Source of the DNA: Punica granatum
Lineage: Eukaryota; Streptophyta; Magnoliopsida; Myrtales; Lythraceae
Assembly: GCF_007655135.1 (NCBI RefSeq)
Contig: NC_045128.1
Span: 36,860,811 to 36,924,810 of the forward strand
Direction: 5' to 3'
Length of the DNA: 64,000 bases
The translations under genes were made by a program, and so were the position numbers. Under the pieces are notes generated by a model that did no database searches, was not told the DNA's origin, and was given only the letters and a program-made list of their open reading frames with translations. Position 1 is the stretch's first letter. Each line of letters starts with the position of its first letter. Of the stretch, positions 24,578-37,396 are shown piece after piece.

Positions 24578-25167
24578 TGATGTGCTTCAGATTGCAGCCC
24601 AACATGTATTCGAATTTTCTAGTCCAAACGCGTATTCTAGAAGACTCAAGAACAAGAATTTGGCTTAATTAGATATTAAGTTTCCTATATTATTATGATA
24701 TAGTTTCCCTTAATTAGATATTAAGTTTCCTATAGCTATGTTATAGTTTCCCTTAATTAGATATTATTTCCTATATTAGCTTGAGTTAGTAATCTTAAGT
24801 TTCTATTTCAGATTATTTCTTATTCTATTTTAGGAAAGTAATCTGAAAAATATTTGATGTCAGTTTCCTATTCTAGAATCAAGGGAGGTGTCTTCCATCT
24901 ATATAAATATGCACCTTATTGTAAGAGAGGAAGACAGACGAATTTGCTGAATATTTGAATGAAATTGCCTAGAGCGTTTCCTCTATTTTTCTTATCTAAA
25001 CAAGTCCTTTGTTTAGTGGCGAAAACCCCGATTCTTATCGTTCATCCTTGAGCGTGGCGAATCAACCCAACTTTTCTTACTCATGGCGAGTCATCTTATC
25101 GAGTGAGTTTTGTTGGTTCTACCCTCCACCCTTCTTTCTTATCAAGTTCTGGTTCGTGAGCTTATCA
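24578..25167 (+). repeat. 3' LTR
   Basis: About 590 bp, colinear with 22868-23459. A purine-rich stretch (CCGAGAGGGAA) directly precedes it and is the likely polypurine tract. Confidence 0.9.
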
Positions 25168-26004
25168 AGTTCAAAATCAATTAGGTTATTAAGTAGACGA
25201 ATTTTTGTTTGAATTCGATTTTGTTGCCCCGTGCATGTGATACGTTTTAAACTGATGATTTTGTTTTATTGATGCAGATTAATTCTTCAACTATTGACGT
25301 AATTAAATAGAAGATATATCCTCACACAAACATTTCTCAACTACGTATATTCACATATATATTCATAAATATTGGCGTAATTAAGTATAATAAAACATAC
25401 TTACATAAGTATCTCACAACTATATATATTCATTCATAAATTCATAAATGGATTTACGATTGCGAGTATTTATCAACCATATATTATTAATAAATATAAC
25501 CCATTCAAACAATATATATGAGAATTATTTAAAATATCGTATAAAAAATATATTGCGCATATAATAATACTAGAAATTTTATTTTAATAAAAGCTATATA
25601 TTGTAAGTTTATCATTAAAAGAAATTTAAAAATAATAGACCAACACACTCGTGCACAAAAAAAAAAAGAAGATGATGCTCGAAAAATTGAAATATATCTT
25701 AGCCCCGTGCATGCTGGTTTGAAAAAGAGAATTAAGAGAGAGAAGAGAAAGAAACGTGCGTTTATTTGGAGAGAGACTGATAAGGGGAAGAGAACTAGGG
25801 AGAGAATAGGAGGACTAGTGGGGTGGTGGTTACTTTTTTAATTTACTTTTCTAACTCTAATTTTGTGGTTTTCGTAATTTGAAAAGTAAGTTTCAAGGGT
25901 ATTTTTGGAAGATAAAATGAGACGGAGAGTGAAATCTCTAGGTTTATTTACTAGAATAAATATAAGATACAGATGTATGCCATAATTTTTTTTAAAAATA
26001 TATA

Positions 26005-26039
<35 letters not shown>

Positions 26040-27194
26040 GCATGAGAGGGTGTAGAATTCTGATGACATAGTATTGTGAGAGAAGGTGGGTTTATTGTTG
26101 ATGAGCAGGACCAGTAGTATTTGCCACGGTATGATAACACGACATAAATATTACACGGAGTTAAGCGAGTTTAGATTAAGACTAAATGTTTTTCGTGTCT
26201 AAATATGTCAAACATATTTAGACACTATAAATAAACGTATTTAAATGAGTTCAACCTTTGTAATCCTTTTAGATACAGTTAGGTTTGTTTATATTACGTG
26301 CTATCGTATTAATAAATTTGTTTCACATATCGTATTAGTTAATAGAAAAAATACACTAAAATCATTTAAATTTGTTTATATAAATCACCTGTTTATTGCG
26401 TTTTTATCGTGCTAATTATATAGTAATATATAATGTATTATCATGTAGGTATAATATATATATATATATATATATATCTAGAGGTAATAGTGTCATATCA
26501 TGTCGATAAGTATTTATACATATTTAGACATGCTTAATTAAACGAGTGATACGTGTCATATCCGTGCCAATCAATAACTAAATGTATCGTGTTCGGAACA
26601 AAAACTTTTTGAGACAAATTCGTTTAGACACTATCGTTTAAACATGACAATGACCCATATTATCACCCCTATTGATGAGGTGACGGAATAATGTTGCGGA
26701 CTTTTCTAACCTTAATTTTAGGGTTTTATTTTTTATGAGGGGAGAGAAGCCGGTTTTATCGCCGGCTCGTATTTACATATTCTAACACACAACGGAGGAG
26801 ACAGGCAGACTGGTCATCGTCCTCCTTTCACCAGCCCAGAGGCCGGAGCCACTCTCCCCCACCGCACCACCCACACAGTGACCCTCGGCCGGCCGGCTGC
26901 TTACAGCGTCAGAGAGAGAGGGTGGGAAAAGTCAAATTCCTCTAAGAAAGAGCGAGTGAATAAAGCCGCCATTCCTCTCCTTCTTCCCCCTTTCTCTTTG
27001 ACTTCGTCTCCTCCCTCTGTTGACTCTCCCTCCCTTCCCCTTCCTCTTTCCCTTCCCATTCCCTCTTTTGTTGATTGATATTACATACATACATACCTAA
27101 ATTCAGCAGGCAGCATTAATCTCTGAATTGTAGTAGCGTTAGACGTCGACCGCTTCGAGAAGGAATCGGACAATCTACTCCTCCTCCTCCGGCC
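25168..27194. other. AT-rich spacer and DHHC-gene 5' flank
   Basis: (AT)n tracts lie at about 26008-26036 and 26454-26475. Around 26140-26690 phrases such as TATTTAGACA and CGTGTCATATC recur in both orientations, suggesting an old decayed DNA transposon that I could not bound. The GC-richer, CT-rich stretch at 26760-27190 is the probable promoter and 5' UTR of the DHHC gene. Confidence 0.45.
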
Positions 27195-30133
27195 ATGCCT
27201 CCAGCTCCGGCTTCTGAAGGCAGCACGGCGCTTGTGAGAGCTTATAAAATCTGGCAGGGCAGCAATGTATGTATATCAAAATCAATATAACTAACTAATT
27301 ATCTAGTCTAGTCTTCCTGATCTTGTCCGATCCATCGATGTTATTATCTAGTCTAGTCTCTGTCTTGAGCTTGCTCGTCCGGTGGTGGATTGGATTCGAT
27401 TCTGAAGGATGTGTTGGAATGCGTTCACTTTTGATCGGTTTGATTCAGTTGATTTAATATAGAGTTCATCTCCCCTACCATTGATTTAGCTTTAGTATAA
27501 TCCAGCAGCCAGTCCCGATTGAATTGAATTGAATTGATCAGCTTTCCTGCTCTATCCGTTCCATCGATTACGGTCTTCTCTTCGATCCCCTTTTCTGCTT
27601 TTGCTAGTTACTCCTGTCCTGTCATGGCCGACTCTGAAGAGTTAATGATCGATGCTGCCTTTCGTTTCTTATTCTGCTTGGCTTTTTGGATGTTCATCTT
27701 CCTGAGCTCCCTCACTCCAGTCCAGAGGTTCTTTGGTCTGGATGGAGGGAAATTATGCATGCTTAATTTATTTGTGTTCTGATTAGTTGAAGACGGTAAA
27801 TCGGGATTCTTAATTACTCTTAGTACCGATGGGCTTGACAGACCATGTATAGTATTCAGCTTTGCAAAATAGAAAGTCTTTCTTCCTTCCCCCGTGCTCA
27901 GATCGCTCATTTATATATCGAGCAATGTCTTCTTTGCTTTACTGCCCTTGTGTTTATGGGAAGGAATTGATTATAATGAGTAACCTTTGGTAAAGCTGAG
28001 CTACAGAAACCAACCAGTATGTAATTAAGGAAAATTCCTTAGAATAATTGTGCTGGCCAATCACCTCAAGCAGAAGCTGGCATACTTCCAGTCCAGATGT
28101 GTAATTCTCTACAGGATTTTTTATCTATATAATCACGTGCACTAATTTGTTCTTCATAAGTATGTGCCATGACGTGAATGCCTTCACATCTAGATGTACG
28201 TTATATCCCTTGGGCCTTTGTTTGTTTTGCAGATATTTGTCCTTCATGGAAGATTAATATTCGGGCCAGATGCAAGATCTATATGGCTTACTCTGCTCAT
28301 GATGGTTGCTCCTGTGGCTGTTTTCTGTGTCTTTGTTGCCGGAAAATTGATGAATGATTTTCCTCATCGCTGGGGCATATCGATTATGGTTTTTGCCATT
28401 GTCTTATCATTGGCCGTGAGTCACTGTTTCCCTCTCTTTAGTTCCTCTCCAGTTTTATTTCGAATAATGCTATCTCTCTCTATACTATACTGAACCCAAG
28501 AATCAAGATGTACTTGTGAATTGCTCGAGGCCCCTCAATTTTCTGCGAGGGGCCACGCTCTGGGGCACCAGTTGTTATACTTATTAGGACGCGAGTTATA
28601 TGATCTATGTGTATGTCAACTAACTAGTGGTTAGTCCCCTGGTTTATTTGAAGTGGATAGAAAATTATATATGGCTTTCCAGGGCTGAGATTGAAATATG
28701 ACTGGAGAAAAGCTAGCTCATCATAAATTTTGATATTGACGTTGGGTGGTCGAAGCTCCTGATCGTGCCCAATGGTCTTAGGAGGTTCAGCATTTGCTCT
28801 TTCTGACTTCTTTGATGATCTATCTACTGAACAGAATCTGATCTTTCTTCTATTAACGTCGACAAGAGATCCTGGTATAGTGCCACGCAACAGTCGCCCT
28901 CCAGAAACAGAAGACCACCTAGATGATGAGAATTCTCAAAGTGAAGCGGTGCATAACTCACGGACGAGATACAGACGCACTAAGGAAGTTTATGTCAACG
29001 GAATGCCCGTGCAAGTCAAATATTGCGAAACCTGCATGCTCTATAGACCTCCTCGCTGCTCTCACTGTTCCATATGTGACAATTGCGTCGAGAGATTTGA
29101 CCATCATTGCCCTTGGGTTGGCCAGTGCATTGGAGCGGTAATTAATAAACATCATCCTTCCAGATCACTCACATATAATCATCCAATATGGATACATGAA
29201 TTATTTTTCCAGATGTTATATCACTGATACATACGCACCTGAAGTGAGCTCTGTAGTGTTTTGCTCCTTGCAGCGGAACTACCGGTTCTACTTCCTCTTC
29301 GTGCTATCTGCAACTATTCTATGCATATACGTGTTTGCCTTTTGCTGGGTCTATGTTGTGAGAATAATGCACGGGGAAGAAACCACGGTGTGGAAAGCAT
29401 TGATTAAGACTCCCGCCTCAATTGTGCTGATAATTTACAGTTTCTTATTAGTATGGTTTGTGGGAGGCTTGACCGTTTTCCATTCATGCCTCATCAGTAG
29501 GAACCAGGTAATATATATATATTATATATATTTGCATATATACCCACATATATAGCTGAGCATGAGCTTACTTTGAAATACAAGTAGTGCATTGGACATA
29601 TATACCTCAGGCAGCTTTAGGTGCCTCTGCTCGAATTTATCTTAAAAATATATATACATTGGTGAACCTTGCAGACAACGTATGAGAACTTCAGGGCCCT
29701 CTATGAGCGGCAAGCTAATCCATACAACAAAGGGGTGATTGGAAACTTCAAGGAGGTCTTCCTCTCTTCAGTTCCTCCGTCAAAGAACAATTTCCGGGCT
29801 AAGATCCGAAAGGAGCCCGACTTCCCCTCTAGGAGGGTGAATGGCAATGGCAGTTATATCATCAACGATCTGAGCTCGGGGAAGACGACCAGTGACATAG
29901 AAATGGGGATGAAGCCATTGGCATCATCATGGGAAGAGTTTGGGGGTGAACTGGGCAGAGAAGCTGAAGACGACCTCAGCAGCGGTCATATCATAAAGGT
30001 GGTAAGTGCATTGGGTGTGGCCGGTGAATATGGGGAGCAAATGTGCGATGCAAATGTTGTCTCGGAGGAGCCTGAACGTGAAGCTTTCCCTCCCAAGGGA
30101 AGCCAAGGGGACTCTAGATCTGAGACTCAGTAA
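27195..30133 (+). CDS. DHHC-type protein S-acyltransferase (PAT)
   Basis: Integral membrane enzyme that transfers palmitate from palmitoyl-CoA to cysteines of target proteins. Five exons: 27195-27266, 28233-28415, 28835-29137, 29274-29507 and 29675-30133; total 1251 nt, 416 aa, phases consistent. Four hydrophobic segments are visible, two in exon 2 ([20 protein letters not shown] and a second before LSLA) and two in exon 4. The DPG motif (RDPGIVPRN) precedes the cysteine-rich domain [20 protein letters not shown], and the catalytic motif DHHC is at residues 174-177 with Cys177 the acyl-accepting residue. The TTxE motif appears as [11 protein letters not shown] after the last membrane segment. 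The order and spacing are those of the Arabidopsis PAT01-09 group. The long hydrophilic C-terminus (from about residue 290) is Ser/Glu-rich and probably cytosolic. Substrates cannot be inferred. Confidence 0.95.
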
Positions 30134-30591
30134 TGCGAGACAGATCCCAGTCTCACATGGTAAAAGAACAGGAAGGAATGTTTGATTGTTTCGTACATAT
30201 ATATATATATATATATATATTTTATCATGATAAATACATATAGACACGAGTGTGGATGGACAAAGAAACACAGCAAGATGTACCATTGGATTTTGTACAG
30301 CTAGTGGTCGTTGAAAGGAGACAAATAGAGAAGAGAAGAAAGAGTGCGTCGGGGACAAATATTGGATTATAATGCGACTTCTCGCATAGATGCATCTATC
30401 ACTTAAGAGAGAAACTATAAATTGAAATTACTCCATCTTTCATCTTAACTTTTAACATGAGTATCTCGCACTATAAAATTGGATGCAGGGAATCCTACTA
30501 TGAGAATCGAACTTGTAATTTATTGATTGATAGGTGAGGACGTGTGGTAATGCACTACGACCTTTTTCACTATGGAGGGACAACTTTAATA

Positions 30592-30600
30592 ATTTATATA
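30592..30600. repeat. Left 9-bp target duplication of Mutator-type element
   Basis: ATTTATATA, repeated exactly at 32064-32072. The sequence is AT-rich, so some chance of coincidence remains. Confidence 0.6.
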
Positions 30601-32063
30601 GAGTTAATAGGAAATTTGATCGCTGACTTACGGGGGTTACGTCAATCGAGTTCTTGACTTATTTTTTGTACCAATTTGGTCCTTGAGTTTGTCAATTTGC
30701 ATCAGTTTGATTCTTGTTACATCATTTAAGTCACTTAGTGAAGAAAATTGCATCAAATTGGTCATTATTACATCAGTTGAGTCCCTCACTATAGAAAATT
30801 GTATCATTTAAGTCCTTCGGTTACATCAATTTCGTCATCTATCACATCACTGAGGTCCTTTATGGCATTCCGTTAACTATAGGTGTTAACGTCGTTAAAT
30901 AATGGGTCATTGTTACATCATTTGGTCAATATTACATCAAATAAGTCTTTCTTTATTTTCCTTTTTCCAACTAAAAAGAAAAAAAGGGCTTGAAAAAAAT
31001 GACATCGTTTTGAGTTGACTACTCAAAACGACGTCATTTTGATAAAATTAAAAGTTTTTTTTAAAATAAAAACTAAATTAAAAAGAAAAGACAAACAAAT
31101 AGCTTGTCTTTCTCTCTGATTTGCCGGAGCTCCAATGAACCAGAGGGTCCTCTCTTGCCATGCCAAGACTCGAGAGCCCCGATTTGGGTTTGCACTGAGG
31201 TTGTGAACCTAGGAAGGGGGCTTGCGAGCCCCGGTCTCGTTGAGCCATGGGTCGAGAGCCCTTAGTTCGTAGAGAAAGAAAGCTTAGGTCGAAACTTTCT
31301 CTCTCTACAAACCAAGGGCTCCCAACCCATGGTTCGACGAGCTGGTGGCTCGCGATTCCTTTGCCTGGGTTCGTGACCCCAGCACAAACCTAGATCTGGG
31401 GACTCGCGAGCCCTCGGGTTCGTTGAACCAAGGGTTGGAAGTCCCCTGGTTCGACGAGCTTGGATCTGGGTTCGTGGCACAAGCCCAGGTTGGAGACTTG
31501 CGAGCCTCGAGCTCTTGAGCCCTGGGGTGATCCATCACGTATAGTTGCTCGAAGGGCACGAGCTGGTTCGAAGAGATCATATCCAGCCTTTGTGAGGCTG
31601 GAGTATAGTCGAGAACACGTCTCGATATGCATCGGAGCTGTAGTCCGACGGCGGAGGGTCGACGATGGCAGGACGAACACCAATAATTAATCCTGATTTT
31701 TCAAAAAAGAGGGACTTATCTGACGTAATCTAATCATGAATGCATAATAGTGTTAGATCAACGTCATGCATAAATTTGGTCCTTAAAGATTTAACTGCAG
31801 TTACACATCGTTAAGTCAGTGACGTCAATCCGATCTGGAGGGACTCACTTGATGTTATCGAGACCTATTTAATGTACAATCTTATGATTCTTATCTTTAT
31901 GGAATGGATTAATGTGAAATGGAAAAGTCAGTAACCTAATCATATGTTAGAGGACTTAATCAATGCAATTACAAAAAGTGATGGACCGATTTGATGTAAA
32001 AAGTAAGATAGGAACCGACTGATGCAGCGTAGCAAATTCTAGGAATAAATTGCCTATTAAATC
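30601..32063. mobile_element. Non-autonomous Mutator-like element with long TIRs
   Basis: About 1,463 bp. The ends are imperfect inverted repeats of roughly 85 bp: the left starts GAGTTAATAGGAAATTTG and the reverse complement of the right starts GATTTAATAGGCAATTT; both reach ...CAATTTGGTCC / ...CAAATCGGTCC. The 9-bp flanking duplication ATTTATATA fits the Mutator superfamily. Inside both ends are many degenerate subterminal motifs of the form TACATCA(n)TTNAGTCC, in opposite orientation on the two sides. No transposase frame is present, so it would depend on an autonomous relative. It sits between the DHHC and membralin genes. Confidence 0.75.
31130..31420. repeat. GC-rich fold-back inside the Mutator-type element
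   Basis: Two arms of about 130 bp (about 31150-31286 and 31290-31420) are imperfect inverted copies: the left has CGTAGAGAAAGAAAGCTT and the right has AAACTTTCTCTCTCTAC, and pairing continues outward through CATGGGTCGAGAG / CAACCCATGG and GAGCCCC / GGGGACTC. The loop is only a few bases. A third, direct-oriented relative of the right arm follows at about 31425-31530. A transcript would form a long imperfect hairpin. Confidence 0.7.
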
Positions 32064-32516
32064 ATTTATATATTGATTCTCTCATGGGGTAAAAAAGCAA
32101 ACAAAATCAACAATGCATGATGACGAAAAACTGGGGGAAAAGAAAGAAAAAAAAAAAGCGAAATATTTTGGTCAGAATTGGCAGGTTAAGAGTCAAAACA
32201 AGAAAAAGGCACCGCCGCAGCGCAAGAACGAGCCATCATCAACACTTCGTCCTCTTCTTCATGATATTCACGAGGATTTTCTTCTTCGGGAATCGCCGAT
32301 AGATTCAACTGCGGTCAAGCTCCACCTCCGTTCAGTTCAACTCCCAAACAAGAAACCGAATCATCCCAAACGCGGAGCTGTCTGTGAGCGATCACCCAAT
32401 TGGGGTTTAATTTCCCAGACCCATCACGAGAGCGATGAAATTGCCGCGACCCAGCTGGGGATTCGGTGTGATTGTTTAGCTTAAGAGGAAGGGAGAGGAA
32501 GAGGGAGGGGAAGGAA

Positions 32517-33355
32517 ATGGATCCGGAGCAGACTTTCATAAGGGTGCAGGAGCGGTTCTCGCAGATTCTGACCCCTCGATTGAGGGCTGCTCTGGAGTAT
32601 ATCTACCTCTTCATTGCGATCACTCTCTTCTGTATCCTGGTTGTCATGCACGCCAATTATGTCCAGCAAGTATGCCTCACCCTTCCCACTCTCTTTAAGG
32701 TTGGCAATGATATTGATTCTTTGGTTGGGGCTGCATTCTGTGATCTGGAGAAGCTTGTACAATGTGCTCTAGCTGAAGTGGGTTTGCTCAGAAAACCGAG
32801 CTCGGTAGTTGTTGCCACTGATTGAACATCTGTGGGTACTCGAATAAATGGTTTGTTCAGCAGTACGATAATTTAGGGAAGTATGGGGGGTTAAGGTGCT
32901 GGAAGTAGCATGCTTGTAAATCTGGTGAATTGGAGGAGTATGAAGTAATTTTAAGAACAAAGCGTAGTGGGTTGAAGCTAGAGTAGACTAAGGGTCGTGT
33001 GAAAATGGGAGCTCCGAGAACACGGCAAAGAGCTGCCTCTTAGGCACTGTTGGGTCTGCCTTGGTGATGGTTTGCATTGATCGTTTGCTTGCACATTCAG
33101 TGAAATTGGGTCATCAAGAAAACTTTGAGTTTTGGTTTGGTCCGGAGTTTATCGCCTATTAGAGATATGCCTGAGCTTGTAATGCTATTAAACTTGTCAT
33201 AAATAGATATGTAGGATCCAAACCCGATTATTAATAGATCAATAAGCAAAATTTTCATTTGGTTCTGTTATGCAGTTATCCCAGTCCACTTTCTATCTCT
33301 TCATGTCATTTGCTTGTCACCTGCTTATAGTTGATTTGTATTCTCTCTGTCTCAT

Positions 33356-33393
<38 letters not shown>

Positions 33394-36300
33394 TCACAAT
33401 CTCTCTCCCGTTGAAGCCTGGCTGTTCGAGTGAGTTCTCTGGGATGGAGACGGCAGATGCGCAACTCATACACATAAAGGTAATCATCCTTTCAGCCATT
33501 TCAGCCTTTGCTCTGCTTGCTTGCCTTCGTCTTCCTTTTCATGTGGAGCTTAAAGAGGAAAGGTTTACATTGTCTCAACTCAATGCAGTTGGAGATGATT
33601 TTTTTCTTCATTTGTTGAAATAGTAGGGACAAACTTTATTTTTGTTCTGGTTGTTACTGTATCCTCCTTCCAGCATGACTGTTAAGATATTAAAAATATT
33701 AACAATTGTCGACATACTTGTGGTAGCTCTTTGACAGAAATTCCTGTTGCCTGCTTGCTTCAAATAGCTTATGCAATTTCTGCCTATATGTTGGAACTTG
33801 AGCAATCTATGTTCTATTTCTTGGTTACATCGGTGGTTCTGTTTCTTGGTTACATCGATGGTAGCTAACATATTATACTGCATGTATGAATCAATCTTTT
33901 TTGTTCTTCATTCATTTTGCTGTAAATGATAGTGGACTATACCTCTTGTTTTTCCTATGTGTTATTTCTTGTCTCTAAGATACTGGCTTCTGTAAAATGA
34001 TGTAGATCACCAGTGCGGGCTTGTGGTTTCGGAACGAGACCGAATTTAATGAGGTAGACGTGCCTGTTACCGAAAAATTATCAGGTGAGTTAGAAGTTCC
34101 AACAGTTGATAGAAAGGGAATGACATTTTTGGCTGCAAAGTCTTGGCTAAGCTGGATTGGATCAGGTGCCAGGAGGGGCAAAGTTGCCTTGAAATTTTGG
34201 AACATTTATACTGAACCACCTGAATATCAAGCAGAAACTTCTTACAATGGTCAGAACTCTAATCCTGTTCTCGAGGAAGGAGTCGGAAAAGCTTCTAAAG
34301 AGGATCCACACTATAGCTTCATTTTATCAGCAAAGGAAACTCTGAGAGCTGCAGTTTTTCACTTTGGTAGGAAGTGGCACAGGCGTCTTTCTTTTATATG
34401 GAGACATGTGAGGCCAATTGCTGGGAGCTTCTGGAAGTTGTGGGTAAGTTGACCAGTACTGCTGTACGGCTAAAGCTAGACAGTATTTTAAGCACCCTTC
34501 AAGTTGTAATGACAGTTTCTCTTTAAAAGCACCTATTCACAAGTACTTTTTATGTATGGAGCTAATAAGCTGTCATTGATGTTACAAGGAAAGAATAGAT
34601 CTACTTTGAATTTTCCTTTCGTAGTTTCAAGCATATCGGTTTCAGTATCTTCTCTTACTCACAACGAAACAAAATGCATATTATCATTTCTGGCAAATCT
34701 TGTGGTTGCTGAAATTTAGTTTTGCGGTGCAGAATATCGCAGGTGTCCGGCTGAATCTTCTTGTGCCCAGGTGGTTGCAAGTTCTGCCCTTGGATAGGCT
34801 AAATTCTTATGCGGGTAATGAATTGAACCTTTTCTCAACCCCCATTTATGCTAGCAAGTCTAGAAGAAATAATTTCTTTTGCTTGCAAATTAAGTGATCT
34901 AGGTGCTGCGTTTGTTGTGTGAACAGATGTGTTGAGTGTGATTTTTCTTAACTTCACAGTTCGTGTGCAGTATTCCTAAAAAATATCTCTAGGTTTAGAA
35001 AACTCCAATTTTAAAAACCATATTCAGGAAGACTGTTTTATTTGTTTACTTTGCCCGCTGTAAAGTCAGAAATAAATTTATGGTTTTAGAATTGCCAAAG
35101 CAGAGTCATTTGTCCTGGAATGATATTATCTCTTCCTCCCCATAATCCAAGATGTAAAGGTTCTTAAGATCAAGTTGGCTGATGTTCTTTGGTCTTCTTA
35201 CTCTATATTTAACATTTTCTATTCATTGCAGTGCAGTTTCTTGAGAAGCGAAGTAAAGCTTTTGAACCCACTTATTTGTACACCATGGAGAAGGTATGTT
35301 CATCCCCATCTGTTTTTCTTTGTACTCAATATAATGCAACTGTCTCGGGTCCACTCATGTGTCGATAAATTTTCAGTATAACTTATCGATTGAAGTCTTT
35401 TCCTATGTTGTCACCAAGAAACTGTTTCCTTTACAGGGTTACTTCCTGCTACCTGAAGCGGCTAAGTCTCGACACAATATCCGTACCATAAATATTAGCA
35501 TATCAGCTCGGCATCCTTGCTTTGGAAACAGGTTATATTCCTAGACTGTGTATTTTCCTTTGTCTTGCATTAGTTTTTGCTGGCCATTTTTAGTCGTCTC
35601 TCTATTTTGCATATAACTCACAAGGCTTTACGATCTACAAGTGTCTCGATTAATTTAGTTCATGTGCTGGGATTATTGTGCAATTATATCTGTCATGTTA
35701 AAAAGCATTTACTCCATTTTATTGTGAAGGCACTATTATGTACGGAATCATCAATTCTATTCTAAAAAATACGAATGCACTTGATTAGTGAAGGAAGGAT
35801 GGTAGTTTTGTATATGGGCTGGTGTGTATGAGGTGAGGGTATCGTAGCGTGCACTACGCAATCAGATTGTTTAGTGGGTTTTCTTTTAGCATTCTGGGTT
35901 CTAGATGGGTATGCCATGGAAACTGAGCTGGAACAGATAGGAAATTCTTGGTAGCTCAACTTGATAGAACTAAGATTTCCAAGTGTTCATTTGCCTCTAC
36001 GACCCAACAGTAAAATTTGACTAATATGGTAAAGCTTGTCTTACATATATATATATATATATATATATACCTTTAATTAATAAGTATGGATACCTAATAA
36101 CTATTTCTCCCTCTTACAGGTGGCAGCAGCTTCTCATAAACAGATTTGTTGGATACGATACTATTCTGATGAATAGTTTGCTGAATTCTCCAGGCCAAGG
36201 TAATAATGTTATACAAGCTTCAAGAATAGATGCAGTCTTTACAATGGTCCCTACAGATTGCTACTCCCTTTCTACCTCAGCTTGATTGTGAAATCTTCAA

Positions 36301-37365
36301 GTCCTAAATGCAACCTCGTTTTTTGCATTCTATTGCATGTTTAAGAAGCATTGGTGTGTGTGTCATGGGAAAATGGTTCCTAGATTAGAAGAAATTGGTA
36401 TTTCGTTAAAAACAATCTGAACGGCGTTGTTTGTTATCTCCTGAATGACTCCATCATTTGCATAGTGATTTTGCTGGTGATACTTCTCACGAAATTGTCC
36501 TATATTCTTAGGTTATCTGTATAATTACCAGACAAAGGAGTTCTATAACCTTAGCTATGTGCAAGAACCTCCAGAAGGTCCTGCAAAATTTGGAGGTCAG
36601 CATGCCTTTTCTTTCTTATAAATTCATGCTGTAGGCAACCTAAAACACCAATTACACAACCCCAGAATACTGTGGCTCATGAACAAATTCAGATGAATCT
36701 GGTCTACATTATTTATATTAATACTTCTTGTATTACCGTGAGTTCAATGTTAAAGTCACTTTCTGGTATGAACTTTGTATATGTACTGATTATTGGGCAA
36801 AGTTGGTCACTTGATGAGCCTTACCTGCAGACTACTTTGTGACGAAATGCGGAGTTCTAATGATGTCATTGTTCGTATTTTTCACAACCACAATGTCCGT
36901 ATCATTCACACTGAGGGAGACTCAGACTCGAATGTTGAAGTTCACAGGTTCCTGTTCATCAAACTTCTCTTGCTACTCAGTGGCGATGCGCGAGTTTTCC
37001 CTTTCGTTACAATAGCTGTGTTGTAGATATTTCATTTTAAAATGAATAATCAATACTTGCAGTTCAACTTCAACATCATGCAAGGCATCGACTTCCAACA
37101 TTCCAGCTGATATTTGTTCATGTCATTGAGTCACTTGTCTTTGTACCAGTAAGCCTTACTGTTCATAAAATAATTCTTTCTTGAGTTGTTTTCCTTTATC
37201 ATCTTATTGTTCTGCTGCCGCTAGGCTTACGATTTTTTCATGCTTTATAAAAACTCGCAGATTATGATTGGCATCCTGTTCTTCTTATTCGAGTTTTATG
37301 ACGATCAGCTACTGGCTTTTATGGTCCTAATTCTTGTCTGGCTCTGTGAACTTTTTACTCTCATA

Positions 37366-37396
<31 letters not shown>

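Larger units (their letters stand above)
22868..25167 (+). mobile_element. Compact LTR retrotransposon with gag-like frame only (TR-GAG-like)
   Basis: A 2.3-kb element bounded by two direct LTRs of about 590 bp, each starting TGATGTGCTT and ending GAGCTTATCA, so TG...CA termini. A primer-binding site TGGTATCAGAGC, complementary to initiator tRNA-Met, follows the 5' LTR by two bases. The flanks AGTTT and AGTTC make a 5-bp target duplication with one mismatch. The roughly 1.1-kb interior has one gag-like frame and no protease, reverse transcriptase or integrase. This matches the published non-autonomous class of terminal-repeat retrotransposons with a GAG domain. The LTRs differ by few substitutions and short indels by eye, so insertion is fairly recent. 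Confidence 0.9.

Noticed and set aside
31262..31690. Several overlapping open frames on both strands
   Set aside because: They arise from the GC-rich inverted repeat inside a Mutator-type element; no family resemblance and no splice or start context.
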